DNA from: Polyodon spathula
Lineage: Eukaryota > Chordata > Actinopteri > Acipenseriformes > Polyodontidae
Length of the DNA: 64,000 nucleotides
Assembly (NCBI RefSeq): GCF_017654505.1
Contig: NC_054545.1
Span: 7,577,927-7,641,926 of the forward strand
Reading direction: 5' to 3'
The notes under the pieces are model-generated. The model did no database searches, was not told the DNA's origin, and worked only from the letters and a program-made list of their open reading frames with translations. Positions 1 to 50,263 of this stretch are shown here, piece by piece (position 1 is the stretch's first letter; every line of letters starts with the position of its first letter). Made by a program: the position numbers and the translations under genes.

Positions 1-828
1 CATGGCTAGTTACGGCCATGGATACAACAGGTGCTTCCAGGATAAAACCAAGAAGAAGAAAAAAATTGCCAAAAAAACAGCAGCATTTTGGTTGAATTAA
101 ATTGAGAAGCAGTTTACAGTACAAACTGTATAGTTTGAATTAAATATGTTTTGCATTCAGTGTTTTACCATAATGTAAAAACGTTTATGAAAAAAAAAAA
201 CTTTAAAGTTTTTAACATAACTGCTTGTTCTTATTGTACAGTAACAGTATTATACATGCAATAACAAATATCACAGTGGTACTAGTTTGCGACAGCAGTA
301 ATATTTATATTTTTTTCTTTATTTCAATACACCAACGCCAATATAATCATTCTTGTTTGCGCTAAGTGCATTACTGCGGTAAGTGATGGTAACGGTAAAC
401 TGTAGATTTACAGAACAAACACCAGAGCGCCTCGAAGCATCATTCTTCACTCAAGTGCACTTACCCACAACACAGACCCACACACCACACATGTCTTACA
501 TGCATGAATCGTACATTGCACAAACTGAGAAGCAGATACAGACAGGCTGCCAGTCTGGCATTGAAGCGAAACAAAGTTACAACATCATGTATGTAACATT
601 GATCATTTAAAAAGCTAAAGTAATACAAACATATTATATGCGGAAGGAAAAATAACTAATTTGATGAATTTTTTTTAAACGCTTCACTTGCAACATCATT
701 TTAGATTAACCTGTATTTCTGGTGGTAAGCATCTACTGTCAAACCGAATAGTTTCTGGGCTGAATCATACCTAACACGAGGGAACCCTTTTTTAAGAACA
801 CGAAAGTGTAACTGGACATTTTGGAAGA
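1..828. other. Region upstream of the TSHR start codon
   Basis: AT-rich sequence with no coding signal, no CpG cluster and no convincing TATA box at a suitable distance. It presumably contains the TSHR 5' UTR and promoter, but the transcription start cannot be fixed from the sequence. Confidence 0.5.
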
Positions 829-28634
<27,806 letters not shown>

Positions 28635-29044
28635 CTCTTTGATTGAAAAGAAGTAGCTTTGATACAGTAGATACTAGAAATATGTTCTTATGGAGATTGT
28701 CTAGTAAAGTGTTCTGTTAATAGTGGTTAACCCAATGCATTGTTCATGGTTCTAAAGTGCAAGTAATTTCTTTGGATTCTGCTATGTATCCATTCTATAG
28801 ACGACTAATATAAAATGTTGTTGTAAATCTTGTTATAATGTATGATTGTTGATTAAGTCATGTGCATCTTTGAATATTTAACTGCACAGCACATAGTTTT
28901 TGGTGCCATACAAGGGTTGTTACAAGCTTATGAATTTATGTGCTGATGTTTTGTAACATTCGTCTAAAGCATACACTAAAAGCTAAGTCCTATTCCGTTT
29001 TTATTTTAAAAAGACATTCCGCTTGCTGAAGGCAGCTGGGGATA
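28635..29044 (+). other. TSHR: TSHR proximal 3' UTR
   Basis: AT-rich sequence directly after the TSHR stop with no coding signal. The nearest candidate poly(A) signals are ATTAAA at 29248-29253, beyond the poly-G tract, and AATAAA at 30307-30312. The true 3' end cannot be chosen from sequence alone. Confidence 0.5.
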
Positions 29045-29070
29045 GGGGGGGGGGGGGGGGGGGGGGGGGT

Positions 29071-29112
<42 letters not shown>

Positions 29113-29148
29113 GGGGGGGGGGGGGGTGGGGGGGGGGGGGGGGTGGGG
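29045..29148 (+). repeat. Poly-G tract of about 100 bp
   Basis: The tract is almost pure G, broken by only four isolated T residues before its end. It would form stacked G-quadruplexes on this strand. Runs of this length are rare in vertebrate DNA and are error-prone in sequencing, so the length may not be exact. Confidence 0.9.
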
Positions 29149-29439
29149 TCATAATTTAACTTAGCCATGCCCCTTATTTAGTATGTATCAATTAATAAGA
29201 AGTTGTCCTTTGTATTAAATTGGGTGCATCCTGAAACTCTTGTAAATATTAAAGGGACAAGCATAAAATATATCTTATCACTAATTCTTATTATCAGGAG
29301 TCTAAGCCAAATGCATACTTTTTATTGAAGTTACAGTAACATTGAAATCAAATTTACAATGCAAAATATTATCAATGTAAAAGTATTGTGCATTTTATTG
29401 AAAACAGGGTTATAAGTGAACTTTTAAAAAGTATACATT

Positions 29440-29737
29440 GCAAATGAACTGCACTTGCAATCTGCATGTCCCAATCTGATCACAGGCATTTTTAAACCCC
29501 AAAAGCAAGGCGTCCTCAACATCAGGGTATTCAACTAATTGGAAACGCCAATGACTTGCATCCACAGTTTGCTGTTCATAGGCCTGGATTATTATATCCA
29601 GTTTTTTCAAGGTGGTTGACAGGAATGTTGAAATCTGCAGCAACATTTTTTTTCTTGTACGGTGGTGCATTATCCACTGCTTTCAACACATCCACTTTTG
29701 TCTGCAAGGATAATGCATGTTTTTTGCACTGCTTCAT
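29440..29737 (-). pseudogene. pogo/Tigger-like transposase N-terminal fragment
   Basis: On the minus strand an ATG at 29737 opens a frame reading LQTKVDVLKAVDNAPPYKKK, then NVAADFNIPV. A frameshift leads into TTLKKLDIIIQAYEQQTVDA, then EYPDVEDALLLGFKNA. This is the order of the first and second helix-turn-helix domains of CENP-B/pogo/Tigger transposases. No catalytic domain follows and the frame is broken, so it is a relic. Confidence 0.7.
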
Positions 29738-30306
29738 GGAAATGGTACTGATGTGTGAGCACTATAGCAATTCAAAAACTCTGACTATGGCAACCCAAAA
29801 TGTGTCATAGGATCTGTAGTCCCCAAACAGCAATAAAATACAGTACATAGGTGCTAATCTGAATGCAAGTTAATGCATTTCCCATTTAATGCATTTAATG
29901 AACATCGACTGTATTTGTGTGCATAAATTTTAATTTAAAAAAAGATAGAAGGTAAAATACAACAAGAGATAAAGACATAGAAAAATGTGTAATAACATTT
30001 GAAACATAAGCTGTGTATGTGTGTGTGTGTCAAACATATACCAGAAGGATGTTGTTAAATGTCTGAAACCTTTAATTAAATTAAAACAGGACAAATAAAA
30101 ACTGTTTATTTTTTAAGGGAAAGATGGATTTGAAATATGTAATAAAAATAACAAAAAAGAGTTATTACATTAAAATAATATTTTAAAACAGCAGGTACTG
30201 TATGGCAATATATTGTACTTTAAAATGTTGTGTTTGGCATGCCTATATTTGTATATTGGCTAATGTAGTAATTGTTATATTATAAGTGAACTGTTGTACA
30301 GAACTT

Positions 30307-30312
30307 AATAAA
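30307..30312 (+). promoter_or_regulatory. TSHR: Candidate poly(A) signal AATAAA downstream of TSHR
   Basis: A canonical hexamer about 1.7 kb after the TSHR stop, in plus orientation. Its use would place the poly-G tract and the Tigger relic inside the 3' UTR. An ATTAAA at 29248 is an alternative. Confidence 0.35.
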
Positions 30313-30875
30313 ACTCCTATAAACTGGCTATTAAAGGTCAATTGCAAGGCTAAAAAGGTAGTGTTGAAATGTTGATTGAGAATGTGACTGCAGAGGGTAA
30401 AATGTGCTTCACTCATTATTCGTTAAAGGCAGTTCTAGTGTTGCCAGGAGTCCTGAAACCCTCCCCCATCTCAATCATTCTTAGCTCTGTGCAGATTGGT
30501 CAGTGAAATACCTGGCATACTTAGTTTTGTTTCCTGTAAGAAAAAAATAACTAAGACTCCCAATAAATTGTACCTTAGTGTTCCAGGAGAATTCTATGCC
30601 GTTTGTGAAGACAGACGGTGTTATTCCCCCTCTTACTTATCCACATTACAGACTTGTTTACATTTGCCAAGCAGGACAAAACATTTTTAGAGAACACGAA
30701 CATAAGGGGAAAATAACGCTAAGAATAGAATAAACAATAACCAAATAAACCAAATCCATCTTACTGTTCTTAAAAGGGGTAGAAAACCTTAGATATGAAG
30801 CATATCGAATGGATGGTCACAAAATAGTGACTGGTTTGCTGCATACCCTTTCTTACCTGTCAAAATATCATATAT

Positions 30876-30945
30876 GGGGGGCTCCCGAGTGGCGCATCCA
30901 GTAAAGGCACTCCGCATGGAGTGCAGGATGCGCCCTATAGTCTGG
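30876..30945 (+). mobile_element. SINE head fragment (tRNA-like part only)
   Basis: About 70 bp matching the tRNA-derived head of the SINE at 3653-4102, containing ctcccgagtggcgcatcca and ending ccctatagtctgg. The body is missing, and a separate inverted-repeat element begins exactly where the head stops. Confidence 0.75.
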
Positions 30946-31195
30946 GGCCAGTTTTTCAAAACTTAATCTGGATCAAGTGATCTAGATTTCGTAATCCTAG
31001 ATTTTTGATCGAGATTCCTTTAAAAAAACGAATTTCATAAGCATAATTTTTTGCGGATATAAGTAATCCAGCAGTGACATTTTCTGAAAAAACAGATCGA
31101 AACGATCCAGGTAAAAGAAATCTGGAACAGAAGACGTCGGAAAATAAAATCCGAAACACTGTTATCCAGATTAAAAATTTTGAAAAACTGGCCCC
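30944..31195. mobile_element. MITE-like element with ~30-bp terminal inverted repeats
   Basis: The left end ggggccagtttttcaaaa and, a few bases on, ttaatctggat are repeated in inverted orientation at the right end, finishing aactggcccc. The element is 252 bp, AT-rich and non-coding. The superfamily is not clear because no target duplication could be assigned. It abuts, and may have inserted into, the SINE head. Confidence 0.7.
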
Positions 31196-32084
31196 AGGAG
31201 CTAGAAGACAGAAGGTTTTTAAACATGCTTTCTCATGCTCATGCAATATAATTGCGTAGTTTTATTGTGATCAGTGTCAAGTTACTACAGTCAAAGGGGC
31301 TAGTGGATTGCTTCTAAGTCACTTTAACATTATAACATAAAATATATCCCTAGTCTTGCTAATCCTTAAATAAATGTATATTTGCCCCTGCCAGTTTTGG
31401 TCTTAAATTGTGAACATGTAAGCTTGCAAGGTGACAATAAATAGCTTAATCAGGCTGTTTGGATACAGCTTCAAAGTGCCTGAATATCTGAAATATTCAG
31501 TCCGATTCAAAAGGCTTAATGAACACATACACATCTGCACCCCCCTCTCCCCCTTCAAGAAAGATGAGATGCTGAAAAAAAATGAACCCTAGAGGAGAGC
31601 GACCGGACAGCAACAGACAAACCTCTTTACAGCTGACTGTTGACAGTTGTTGTCTGCAGGTGAGAATGCCAGTCTACACGGGAAGTTTACATCATGAAGA
31701 TTATCCTGAATGATAGCTGCTGTCTATTTCTAAACCAATTTCCAGGTAATCAAAACAGCGGATATTCAACACATTCCTGCAATTCACATGATATCATAAT
31801 ATCACTCCACAATTCAATTTTCAGCAAACAGGACTGTAACATCTGGCAAACATTTTAATCAGACTGGCTGAGTCCATTTGAAACTGCACTTTGGGTTATG
31901 ATTAAAAAAAAAAAATCTCATTGTTTGTTGCTAGCCAGCACATTTAATAGTATCAAAAATATTAGGCTTATCCTGGGATTTCATGTGCAAAAACAGGTGA
32001 ATTTCAGCTAGCATACTGCTGACAACAGTGGCAATCAAAAACCAAATAAGCATGCAAGATACTTAATCTGAAACAACACATCTC

Positions 32085-32087
<3 letters not shown>

Positions 32088-32152
<65 letters not shown>
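32088..32152. repeat. (TA)n microsatellite
   Basis: Perfect TA repeat of about 32 units in the intergenic region. Confidence 0.95.
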
Positions 32153-34220
32153 CTCAGAAAGCACAAAACACATATTAAGGCAAATTATGATATTCTGGTG
32201 TCTTATAGATGATTTTTGATCCAGAATCACTAAGCATTGAATACTGATTGTCTCAGATGGTGTAGTTACAGAACTAGTAAGAAACAACTAAGGGGTGAGC
32301 TCTTAAATGTATATACTGGTCTTGTCGTTTAAAGTTGTGTACCTGTAACATTGGTATTGAGAAAAGAATATGTCACCCAGTGGAGAAGGAAATGAAGGAG
32401 AACAAGATTCTTTACTGTTGATCCCATAGCTGGCTACTGCACAGGAAAACACTCTTCTGATGCAGTTACAGTCTTCTCTTCTACAGCACAAAGCAACCTC
32501 CAAGGAAATTAATTGAACTGATTACATATAATAAATGTACAGTACTCGGGTTATTCTAGTGCTTCATTTGCATTCCCTCGACAGATATTGTTTGTAGTTG
32601 ATTAGCACAGTAAAATTATTTGTTCTCTTCACATGGTAGAGTCAAACACCTACTCTCAAGCGATTCAATCATTGGCCTAATTACAATGACTAACCACCAG
32701 GTGGCAGCACTCTCAAATGATCAAAATAGCATTAAGCATTAATCAATAATCAGTTTATGCATGACGCTAGTGTTTATATTTCCTCACTGGTAGACAGTCT
32801 AGGCAGATTTTAGGTTAGTGGAGCTTACAGGAAACCATTTCTATTACCTTGCTCTAGATTAATCTCTTAAAATAGGTGCTTTTTTTCATTATTATTATTG
32901 GACTTGATCTAATGCCGAATATTTGTCATCAAAACTGTTCCCCTTCTTGACCGCCAAAGTGCCTGGGTCGAGACACATTTTATACCATCTCAAACTACAA
33001 TTGTTAACATGTTTAGTTCAGCTTTAAACTGATGGTGAGCCTTCTAATCATATGTTTAATACGATTAAAAAGCTTTATAGAATCTATTAGTTGATTCATA
33101 TTCATAGCTATTATGAATCTATTAAAAGTACATATTCATAACAACGGCATGCCACGCAGCTGAATGAAAAGAACATATTGCAGAATGCAACATTCTATAG
33201 TATATTAGATCGTATTATATATCTATTGAGTACAATAGTAAGCCTTTCATTTTTCCATAGACAAATGTACCACAGTATACTGAAATATGTTAGTGTATAC
33301 TTCAGTATATAATAATCTAACACTACTAGTGTAGATGACTTTCCAGGCCTCAGTAGCATGGATCATTTTCATAAAATTAAAGATACAGCTTTCTCCTTTA
33401 GGCAGTCTGAGCTCAGCTGCCGTTTAAGGTAGAACTGTGGTAATGTATTTATTTTATTTACAAAAGTATCGCAAAGCACAGTAGAGTACACGGCAGAAAA
33501 AAAGAACAAACTACCATACATTTGTATAGCATGTCACACATACACCTCCCACGGTCAGACCATTTAATCAACAGTATGCACATGATAATATAAAAGCAGC
33601 CATTTCAAAGTTACATTAAAAACCACTAAGATAAGAAAGCCATTTTATAAAAGTGCGTTTTTAGTCTTGATTTGAAAACTGTAACGGTCCCAGCTTCCCT
33701 GACAAACGAAGGCAGAGCATTCCATAATTTAGGAGCTCTACCAGAAAAACCCTCCCTCCCATGTTGCTTCTGTTGACTGACCCTAAGAGTAACCAGGGAA
33801 CTATACTGGAGGAGAGTGAATCATTTATAATATAACTGTGTATTAATAACACCAAGAACATATTTTAATAGTTTTGCAGGAATATGATCAAGAGAGCATG
33901 TAGTAGCCCTCATATGTCGAACTAGCTCTCTCAGTTCCAGTACTGTTGCCAAAATAAGCAAGGGTATCAAAACCGAAGAACCTGTCTCGATGACCACTTT
34001 AAAGAAAGCTTGCTGACTAAAACAACACTAAACACTGCAAAACTCAAAAGTCCTTTGAACCAACATTCCCTCAGTGAGTTACCAAAACATTTAGGATTGG
34101 CTTAAGACAAATTCTGAAGATGGGACCTTACAGTTGTCTCTTCAACCATTAAAAGGATGCAAGGGTGTAAAGGGTGTTAATAAACTATCTATTTATTAAT
34201 TCATTAATTAATTATTTTCA

Positions 34221-34223
<3 letters not shown>

Positions 34224-34265
<42 letters not shown>

Positions 34266-34272
34266 TAGATAG
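34224..34272. repeat. (TA)n-(TAGA)n microsatellite
   Basis: TA repeat with a short TAGA end. Confidence 0.9.
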
Positions 34273-34978
34273 CAGGGATGAGGGTTAGATTCCTCCATGC
34301 CTAAAAACATGTGCAAATGCACATTGGATTAATTTAATTAGATTTCTGTTAATTGTCTTATTATTAATTATTAGTTTACAATATATCTCTATATATCCCA
34401 GCCAAAGACCTTTACTTCGAAGTCGAACTACACAGGACATCACTTCCAATGTATTTTTATTTATTTACAAACTTTTCTTTAGATGTGAAAAATATGAGCT
34501 GACCACACAAATTAAAGTTGTTCTGCTTGCTTTCTTCTGTTGTAAAGGTTAACCCCACTCAAATATTTACTCTCCAGATGGCACTGCACGGTGCAAAGAA
34601 TTTCAAGACACAAATGTTGCATGATCTGTAGAATAACAATCACCTTGGCCCAAAGTTAGTCATGCGTTGTTGCTATTATCTCAAACTTTCTCAAATACTG
34701 CCTAGTTAGTCTACACTAGTTTACATTCATTTTCCTGATCAGAAATGGAACTTTTAACAACTCAGTCAAAACTACCAAGTTAAATCACAATGAAATCAAA
34801 TATGATTAATAAATGTAAAGCATTTAACATTATAAAGTTATGGTCCACATTTTAAACTACCCCTTTCATAAATATCAAATTACTTTGGAAAAGTTGGACT
34901 GTACATTACAAACATTATTTACTGAAACCTTATTGTTAATAAAATTAGGTATAGTACACAAGAAAAGTTTTCTAAATG

Positions 34979-35078
34979 GCTGGTTTCACAGACCGCAATT
35001 AGCACTAATCTTGGACTACCTAATGTTGATTTAGTTAGGAAGTCCAAATTGATGGTAATCAGGGTCTGTGAAACCAGC
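34979..35078. mobile_element. 100-bp palindromic MITE (TGGTTTCACAGACC family)
   Basis: The termini gctggtttcacagacc and ggtctgtgaaaccagc are exact inverted repeats. Internally gcactaatcttggact and the facing agtccaaattgatggtaatc also pair partly, so the whole unit can fold as one hairpin. Two relatives lie at 26283-26330 and 37989-38090. Confidence 0.75.
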
Positions 35079-36429
35079 TGAAAGTGTATGTGGTATTTTA
35101 ACCCTAACACACTGCCAAATTAAATAATAAAATAAATAAAATGATTCCATTTAGTTAGCTTTGAAATATGAATGAAATGTGCTAACTTCATTCATTTTTC
35201 TTTATGCTGGTCTCTCGTTGTGCTAAGAAACCATTTCAAAGTTATATTATTTTGGTAAATAGGACTTAAAGTCCCGTCAGTACTTTAAGAACTCAAAACA
35301 GCACTAGGATAAGGCAGGACCAAGAGGTCTCGTCAGGACTGAAAGAGTTTAAGTGCAGCTCTGTTATGTTAAGCTTGGTCAGCCTGCCCACAATATTAAA
35401 AGCATCAAAAAAATGAATTTCCTGTCTAAAAAGTAAAATTGTTAAATAGTGTAATTACAACAATTTGGAAATTGCAGTTCATGTTTAAATGATAATTCAC
35501 ATTTCCTTTTAGTGCTACCTTTAGCCATTATCAAAAAGATGGTTCTGTATGGTGAATTAACATGCTACCTGTAAGAGATGGTAAATGAAAGTTAATTTAA
35601 AATCCTTTATGTTTGGACCCCATAATCAAGGAGAATTTCTTCAATTCTCAGAGGAATGTTGTATATTCAATAATTTAATTTCAAGAGACTAATCATTGTC
35701 TGCCCTCTACTGGTTAAAACGCAATACAGAATTTATTTTTCAGGACAAAATAATTATTTTACAAAAAATAAAGTTTGTTGATTGAATTTACTTTTTTTTT
35801 TTTTAAAACCTTTTTGGTGTCAGTAGTATATTCATATTCAGACAAATGCAGTACAGTGTATATTTAATTTTTATTGTAACATAACTAATCATAAACCAAA
35901 CAAACAGGTAATATTGGCTGGAAAACTATTTGAATTAAGTCAAGACATTTGTTGTGTTCAGTTTACTATTAAATATTCCATTTTTATTCTTGAAAAGTGC
36001 AAATAAAGCTTGATTTTACATTTTACTTTTCTGATTTGTAACTGAATAGAGGGTCTTAACCAAATATTGAAATGCTGAATATGTTTTAACTTGCAGCCTG
36101 GAAACTACAAACACACAGATGCATTACTTATATAAATATAAATTTCCACCAAAAAAAATAGTGCAAATATCTTTGGCAATTCACTGGCATGTACTGGTAC
36201 TGCTCAAATTACACCAACTTAAAATTAATTTTCACAATCACCTTTAAAAGGCAATATAATAAATAGGATTTGAAAGCAGTGTGGAGTAGAAAAAGGGGGG
36301 AGAAAAGTAGTTTGACAGTCACACAAAACTCAAGAGTTCTTTAAACCTGACAGGTTTTTGAAAAAATAAACGTAATTTCAGAAATAAGATTAAGTGCATG
36401 GATGGTATAGAAACATTTCCAACATTTTC

Positions 36430-38616
36430 AGGTTTAATAAATGTCACAACACACAAAGCATTTTCTTAATACTTTAATTTTAGCAAAGGCAAAAATATTT
36501 AGGTAACTCAAAATAGGTCTTAGTACAATAAAATACTAAGTTCTATAATTGTATTCAAAGCGTGGCCTTTAAACATGTAAGTGTAAATTACAAAGAGCAA
36601 CCTTGATTTGAAAACAGTACAGAATGAATTATACAAACATAATAAATAGATTTCCCTCTTACACATACAGTATGTACAACAGCAGTCAACATTAATAGTA
36701 GCTAAACAGTGGTAAACTGCTTTTATTAAAAAGGAAATCAGCTGACACACAACAAATGAAGCAGACTGTAGATGTATGTTTTTTTTTCTTCTAGTTCTTC
36801 TGAATTAAGGATCTATAATTCCTGATCAACTTAAACAGAAAGGCACAATAACCAAAAAGGTACATGTAAGGTTCAAGTAAAAAATTATCTAAACAGAATG
36901 ATTCCCACTGATACACTGTGCTGCAAGGAATAAAGTTCTCTCAAGTTGTTTCACAAGGGACAGTTGTCCTGGGCTCTCAAAGTTTCAATCTGCAGTCACC
37001 TGATCTACATGTGCCTTTATTATATTGAAATTGTGTACATCAGCTATGGATAAGAAAATAAAACGGTTAAGGACAAGCTGCATTTTAAAAGGCTCACTTG
37101 AACACCAACATGTGCAAAATGAAACAACTCCATCACCTACCCCTTAATTGTAACACATTTTGCAACACTGTACTGCTTGAGCAAATAAGCCAGCAAACAA
37201 ATACCATTTCCTTTTATAAAAGCAATATTTAAATTTAAAAATTCCAAATCAATTAAAAAGTTAATGTAAAATCATGATTAAAATGCAAGAACAATAAAAA
37301 GAAAAAAGGACGATTTACCAACCTGTGACGAGCATCACTGCATCAGAGTAAAAGGAACACTTGTATCATAAGAGCACAGTTTGGTGTGTTTCATTTACAG
37401 ACTGACCAGTCCAAACCCCCATTGCCAAGAAATAAATCACAGGAATAAATACAAAATAAAAACTACAGATTATAACAAATGCACCCTACAGAAGTGCAGT
37501 TGATAATACAGCTAAACAGGCTGCTTTGGCTCATTAGTAACAATGTCCACAGACAGACAGACACAACAATTAAAAGACAATCCTTCAGGATTTACCATGC
37601 TGCTGTTGACCGACATACTGTAGCAAACATAAAAGCTTGACATTTCAATACAAAACAGTGCAGATAACTTGGCTTGCTTAAAGAATAATCTAAATGTATT
37701 ACATATTTGTTCTTCTAAAGTTGAAAATTCATGGGGGAAAAAAAAAGATGAAAGCAGGCAAGTAAGGTTTTTGGAAACCTGCATGTCATTTAAAAAAAAA
37801 AAAAAAAAAAAAGTCTACCAAGATATCACAATTTGTTTATTAAAAAAAAAAAGAAATTAAAAAAATGGTGACAAATATTAAAGCCTGGGGTCTAAAACTA
37901 AACATTTCCATGCAATATATTTTTTCTTCAGCATGTTATATTTTGGAAAGAGATCACCAATGCCAAATGTTTACCTATAGAAACATTTGGCTGGTTTTAC
38001 AGACACTGATTAATACTAATGTTAGACAACCTTAACTAAGGCAGCATTAGGTAGAACATTTATGGCTAATCAGGATCTGTGAAACCAACCATTTGTTTCT
38101 ACTTGCTAATCAAAAGTTATCTACAGTGGAAGCCAGGATTAAAATAAATAAAGTCAGATAAGCACAGCATTATTGCCTAAAACAGAAGACTTTAAAAGTG
38201 TTACTTATTTTTTGTTTCAACCATGACCCTCCAATGCAATTTCTTGTTTTATCATGAAGCAGGGGACTAAAGATTCCACATTTAGAAACTTTTAAAAGAA
38301 AATCCAAATTGGATGCACATACTTTGCAAAAATAAACGTCAAATTCCTCCGAAAGAGAACTACATTTCCTTTGAAGGAAAACTACAATTCCCAGTTGTCT
38401 TTACCAGTCAACAGCACTATTACTTTATAAACATACAAATCGACGTCCACATAAGCTGTAGAAAGAGGGAGTCTTGTTCATTTACCCTAGTGTTTGTATT
38501 AACACTAAGTTATTCCACTTCCAGTAGCTCTGGGTTTTTCCAGTAACTCAGCTGAAGTGCATTTAGTCCAGTCTTGATGTGTCTTGCATTAGTTTACAAC
38601 AAAATACCAGAAACAG
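36430..38616 (-). other. GTF2A1: Probable GTF2A1 3' UTR region
   Basis: Non-coding sequence downstream of the GTF2A1 stop in the minus direction. A minus-strand AATAAA (plus TTTATT, 37016-37021) is one candidate poly(A) signal among several. The end is not fixed. A palindromic MITE at 37989-38090 lies inside it. Confidence 0.45.
37989..38090. mobile_element. 102-bp palindromic MITE, second full copy
   Basis: The ends ggctggttttacagac and gtctg-less variant gatctgtgaaaccaacc are inverted. The inner ctgattaatactaa and ggctaatcagg also pair. CATTTG on both sides may be a target-site duplication. It lies in the region expected for the GTF2A1 3' UTR. Confidence 0.65.
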
Positions 38617-48862
<10,246 letters not shown>

Positions 48863-49072
48863 TATTAATGCAGAGAAAAAAAAGAAAAAAAAAAAACACT
48901 AGAAAACGAACAGTAAAAAACAAATAAAAACGCAGCCTATTAAGATCTAGAATTCTAAGGATTCAAATAAACTCATTTAAAAGGGTATAATATAAAATAA
49001 AACACTATACTAGCCGCTTATTTCTAATCCGAAGGGCTGCGCTGTCCAGCCGTCCTCTCTCCGTCGCTCCCT

Positions 49073-49082
49073 CCTTTATATA
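49073..49082 (-). promoter_or_regulatory. GTF2A1: GTF2A1 TATA box
   Basis: The minus strand reads TATATAAAGG, followed by a pyrimidine/GC-richer stretch. The start of transcription would be expected near 49045-49050, giving a 5' UTR of about 185 bases before the ATG at 48862. It lies in the only local block of raised GC. Confidence 0.7.
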
Positions 49083-49220
49083 CTGAGCGATGAAGCTGCG
49101 AGTACGCGAGACACAGGGCAGGGTCAACAAGGCCAGTATGACAAATACCGCGAGAACTGATTTCAATATGACGTGTTAGCTCAGCAATTCGAACATACGG
49201 GTGACTGGCTGTTACCTAAT

Positions 49221-49232
49221 GGGAATTGTAGT
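49221..49232 (-). promoter_or_regulatory. GTF2A1: ZNF143/STAF-type site (ACTACAATTCCC)
   Basis: The minus strand reads ACTACAATTCCCATTA, matching the core of the ZNF143/THAP11 motif found in many housekeeping promoters. It is about 140 bp upstream of the TATA box. A CRE-like TGACGT lies between them near 49171-49176. Confidence 0.6.
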
Positions 49233-49779
49233 CATCTCTGAGTTACACTTAAAATAAATGGTTGCGTATATTTATTATTAACAACTATCTTTATTGTTTA
49301 ATGCATTTTTTTTTTAAAGTGACCAATTATTAATTTCTCCCCCCCCCAAATTTGGAATTTTTTTGAGAGCGTGAGCGTCCTCCGAGCTCACAAATTGGAG
49401 GCGTCCAAGCTGTATTGATCGATGCTGTGCTCACAGCGACAGCGCTTTAAATTGATGAGTCACTTGGGGACTATGCGTTGATTTTTTAAATTTGTTTATT
49501 TATTTTTTAAAGACACGATGCTGAACTGTATGTACAGATGTTTGTTGTAATACAACTCCTAATGTTCTTCCAAATAAACTAACATGGCATAACAAACGTT
49601 TCGACTAGAAGTCTTTTTCAGTTTCTTTTTTCGTTAAAAAAGGTTAGGGAAAAATGTACTTCCAGTAGATGGCACACTTGTTATACAAAATACAGTCAAA
49701 CCTGAAGAAAGCAGTCACCAAATAAACTGTACAGTAGGTGTGGCTACGTATTAAATGTGCCATTCACAAAAGAATATGA

Positions 49780-49814
<35 letters not shown>
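49780..49814. repeat. (TA)n-(GA)n microsatellite
   Basis: Short TA repeat followed by about 11 GA units. Confidence 0.9.
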
Positions 49815-49815
<1 letters not shown>

Positions 49816-50009
49816 TTGTTAGAGGTTTAGTGGCTGGCAACTGCATGGGAACCCAAGTGTTCTCATTTGTTATTAAGAAATGAAAAAATGGGGTATGATC
49901 CCTATAATTAAAGCAAAGGATGGTCAGCTTTTCATGCGACTTGAAATTACTTTTCATACATGTCGTCATTGTTGAAATCAATGGAGATATCTGTTTAAAT
50001 TGCCTTTAG

Positions 50010-50263
50010 AGGAGGTTGTGTGGTTCAGTGGTTAAAGAACCAGGCTTGTACTAGGAGGTCCCCAGTTCAAATCCCAGCTCAGCTACTGACTCATTGTATG
50101 ACCCTGAGCAAGTCACTTAACCTCTTTGTACTCTGTCTTTTGGGTGAGACTTTGTAAGTGACTCTGCAGCTGATGTATAGTTTACACACCCTATATTTTG
50201 TAAAGTGCCTTGTGATGGTGGTCCACTATGAAAGGTGCTATATAAAGATTATTATTACTATAA
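50010..50263 (+). mobile_element. MIR-like CORE-SINE
   Basis: A tRNA-like head (ggttcagtggttaaagaac, B box cagttcaaatccc) is followed by the core tatgaccctgagcaagtcac-ttaacctc. It has an L2-type 3' end ending gaaaggtgctatataaa and an ATT tail. It shares the core with 24749-25048 but has a different 3' end. Confidence 0.8.

Larger units (their letters stand above)
31196..34978. other. TSHR-GTF2A1 intergenic stretch
   Basis: AT-rich DNA with TA arrays at 32088-32152 and 34224-34272. The segment 33450-33960 has more even base composition and reads like an old interspersed repeat in minus orientation, but I cannot name its class. No gene is visible. Confidence 0.5.
48863..49240 (-). promoter_or_regulatory. 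GTF2A1: GTF2A1 promoter and 5' UTR
   Basis: This block holds, from upstream to downstream on the minus strand, a ZNF143-type site, a CRE-like TGACGT, a TATA box and a GC-richer initiator region. The 5' UTR follows and includes a T/C-rich run just before the ATG. Confidence 0.65.

Noticed and set aside
30956..31259. Overlapping open frames on both strands
   Set aside because: They fall inside an inverted-repeat MITE, where open frames on both strands arise from symmetry.
31630..31672. Possible 27-bp exon between ttacag and CAG-gtgaga on the plus strand
   Set aside because: The splice-like ends are good but nothing else supports an exon, and no neighbouring exon was found.
38380..38394. Second ZNF143-like motif (ACTACAATTCCC)
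   Set aside because: It lies downstream of the GTF2A1 stop with no promoter context, so it is more likely a chance or repeat-borne match.
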